Source: an uncultured Akkermansia sp.
Lineage (GTDB): Bacteria; Verrucomicrobiota; Verrucomicrobiia; Verrucomicrobiales; Akkermansiaceae
Length of the DNA stretch: 64,000 nucleotides
Assembly (NCBI GenBank): GCA_947631275.1
Contig: CANRKR010000001.1
Coordinates: 40,384 to 104,383, forward strand
Direction: 5' to 3'
Position 1 is the stretch's first letter. Each line of letters opens with the position of its first letter. The position numbers and the translations under genes are program-made. Of the stretch, positions 63,175-64,000 are shown piece after piece. The notes beneath the pieces are model-generated. The model was not told where the DNA came from. It worked only from the letters and a program-made list of their open reading frames with translations, and ran no database searches.

Positions 63175-63273
63175 TCATTGATTCTCTCGTCCGGTCAGGA
63201 TTCTCCCCAATTTTGTGAGTGACTTCTCAAGCTCCGTCAGCCTGTTTGCTTGTTCTGTGATTTTCTCGTTCAT
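63175..63273 (-). CDS. Possible 32-codon ORF, perhaps a remnant
   Basis: ATG at 63273 opens a 32-residue frame (NEKITEQANRLTELEK..., heptad-like) ending in TGA. The frame continues 15 codons upstream of the ATG (HLCTHICAILRGE) to an in-frame TGA, giving a protein-like composition that suggests the tail of a decayed small coiled-coil gene. No promoter or ribosome-binding site is visible. The rest of the gap 62966-63410 shows no gene. Confidence 0.25.
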   Translation of the reverse strand: MNEKITEQANRLTELEKSLTKLGRILTGRENQ

Positions 63274-63410
63274 TTCCCCGCGCAGAATGGCGCAGATGTG
63301 GGTACAGAGATGTTCTCACAACTGGGGGCCGTTGTGTCCTACGTCCCACAATCAAATGCAGTTTTACTTTTAATTTACTCTATTCCAACACCCTCCTACG
63401 CCGGAAAGTC

Positions 63411-63986
63411 TTAACTCCATATTTTATCATTGAACCATTCCGGATTTGTGAAACCCAAATGTTTGTACAACTCGGGGATGGAGTTTCCAGTACCTGTTAT
63501 AAGCTCCTTACACCTATCTCGCCATTTGCTCTTTGGGGCTATTTTCCCCAAGATGATCGCACAAATACATAAGGCAGCGGCTGTCTTATCGAGTGCCGCC
63601 GTACGAGAAATCAGCCCTCTGTCCTGCCGCAGTATGGGAATCTTCTTCTTACTGAGCCATGTTCTATCCCATATTCTTGATTGATGTGCGCAAGAATTTC
63701 GCACATCCTTCAAAAAGGCTATTGCTGACCGGAAGAAAGAAGCATGAAGAATTCCCATCTCTTTTGCAATCTTCTTTACAATCTTGTCAGGGAGACAGAT
63801 TCTGAGCAAAGTATGTATGTTTCCCATGGTGGCAAACTCGACGTAAGTCCATGCAGCAAGGGAATCAACATTCACGCCTCTTTTTATACTTTTGTCGAAT
63901 CCGGCATAGTTTTCGAAATTATTACGCTCTTCGTATATTTTTGTGGAATGACTCCACGAAGCAATTCCAAAAAGACGGCAAAATAT
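63411..63986 (-). pseudogene. Broken Abi_2-family (AbiD/AbiF-like) gene
   Basis: The C-terminal half matches abortive-infection Abi_2 proteins: AAWTYVEFATMGNIHTLL, FLKDVRNSCAHQSRIWDR (the family RNxCAHxxRxW motif) and KLYKHLGF-like end (YKHLGFTNPEWF). A GTG at 63875 gives a 154-residue frame. Upstream codons in the same frame still read like the family (TKIYEERNNFENYAGFDKS), but meet an in-frame TGA at 63987-63989, so the gene seems disrupted. The N-terminal part would lie beyond the right edge. Confidence 0.55.
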
Positions 63987-64000
63987 TCACTACCTCACAA

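Noticed and set aside
1-64000. CRISPR arrays, rRNA and tRNA genes, and prophage
   Set aside because: No regular direct-repeat/spacer series, no conserved rRNA blocks, no cloverleaf-like sequence and no phage structural genes were seen in the gaps by eye.

Overview
The window comes from a Gram-negative bacterium with an outer membrane: it carries kdsB for LPS Kdo, a secretin, lipoproteins and an L,D-transpeptidase. The tandem pilB-type and pilT-type ATPases, TPR-secretin, GH2 enzyme with a carbohydrate-binding module, NahK-type kinase with a nucleotidyltransferase, and a PpiD-like SurA_N protein best fit a Verrucomicrobiota member, perhaps an Akkermansia-like gut lineage. That placement is inferred from gene content only; no rRNA or tRNA gene was seen.

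Region 1 (1-14700, all minus strand) is a surface-polysaccharide locus. It holds several large, modular, AT-rich glycosyltransferases (a GT2-HAD-GT2 fusion and a GT2-TupA/ATP-grasp fusion sharing an unusual C-terminal module), a methyltransferase-like protein, a small coiled-coil protein, UDP-glucose 6-dehydrogenase, a GT-B-like protein, a HAD phosphatase, a fused nucleotidyltransferase/APH-type kinase and a PD-(D/E)XK-like protein. Upstream of it (14700-15500) lie a long perfect inverted repeat and a decayed fragment of an insertion sequence whose intact copy sits at 44753-46157.

Region 2 (15500-25700) holds a PpiD-like foldase with an EF-hand loop, a POT peptide transporter, a secreted GH2 glycosidase, ComM/YifB, an L,D-transpeptidase lipoprotein and HflX. 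Region 3 (25680-44700) is a scattered type IV pilus/type II secretion set: pseudopilin, PilC/GspF, two PilB/GspE ATPases, a repetitive single-pass membrane protein, two PilT ATPases (one with a duplicated N-terminal domain) and a secretin. Interleaved are hemL, purD, an M42 aminopeptidase, folD and an acyltransferase. Two very short genes, of 53 and 45 codons, are packed between the pseudopilin and hflX with an ATGA overlap. PilD, PilM, PilN and PilO homologues are not in the window.

Region 4 (44750-64000) begins with the intact DDE-transposase IS inserted upstream of the secretin promoter. It continues with rarA, a dynamin-like GTPase, a hexosamine kinase/nucleotidyltransferase pair, kdsB-uppS, a FtsB/DivIC-like protein, a spermidine-synthase-like protein, rfbB-hisS, a SprT-like metalloprotein, the pyrF-thyA-folA-transglutaminase operon, a Pro-rich lipoprotein and a broken Abi_2-family gene at the right edge.

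A recurrent pattern is that good sigma70-like promoters lie so close to start codons (5-13 nt from the -10 box to the start) that the mRNAs should be leaderless or nearly so. This is seen for a pilB gene, hemL, pyrF, kdsB, rfbB, the 54453 gene, the 62965 lipoprotein and probably the secretin.
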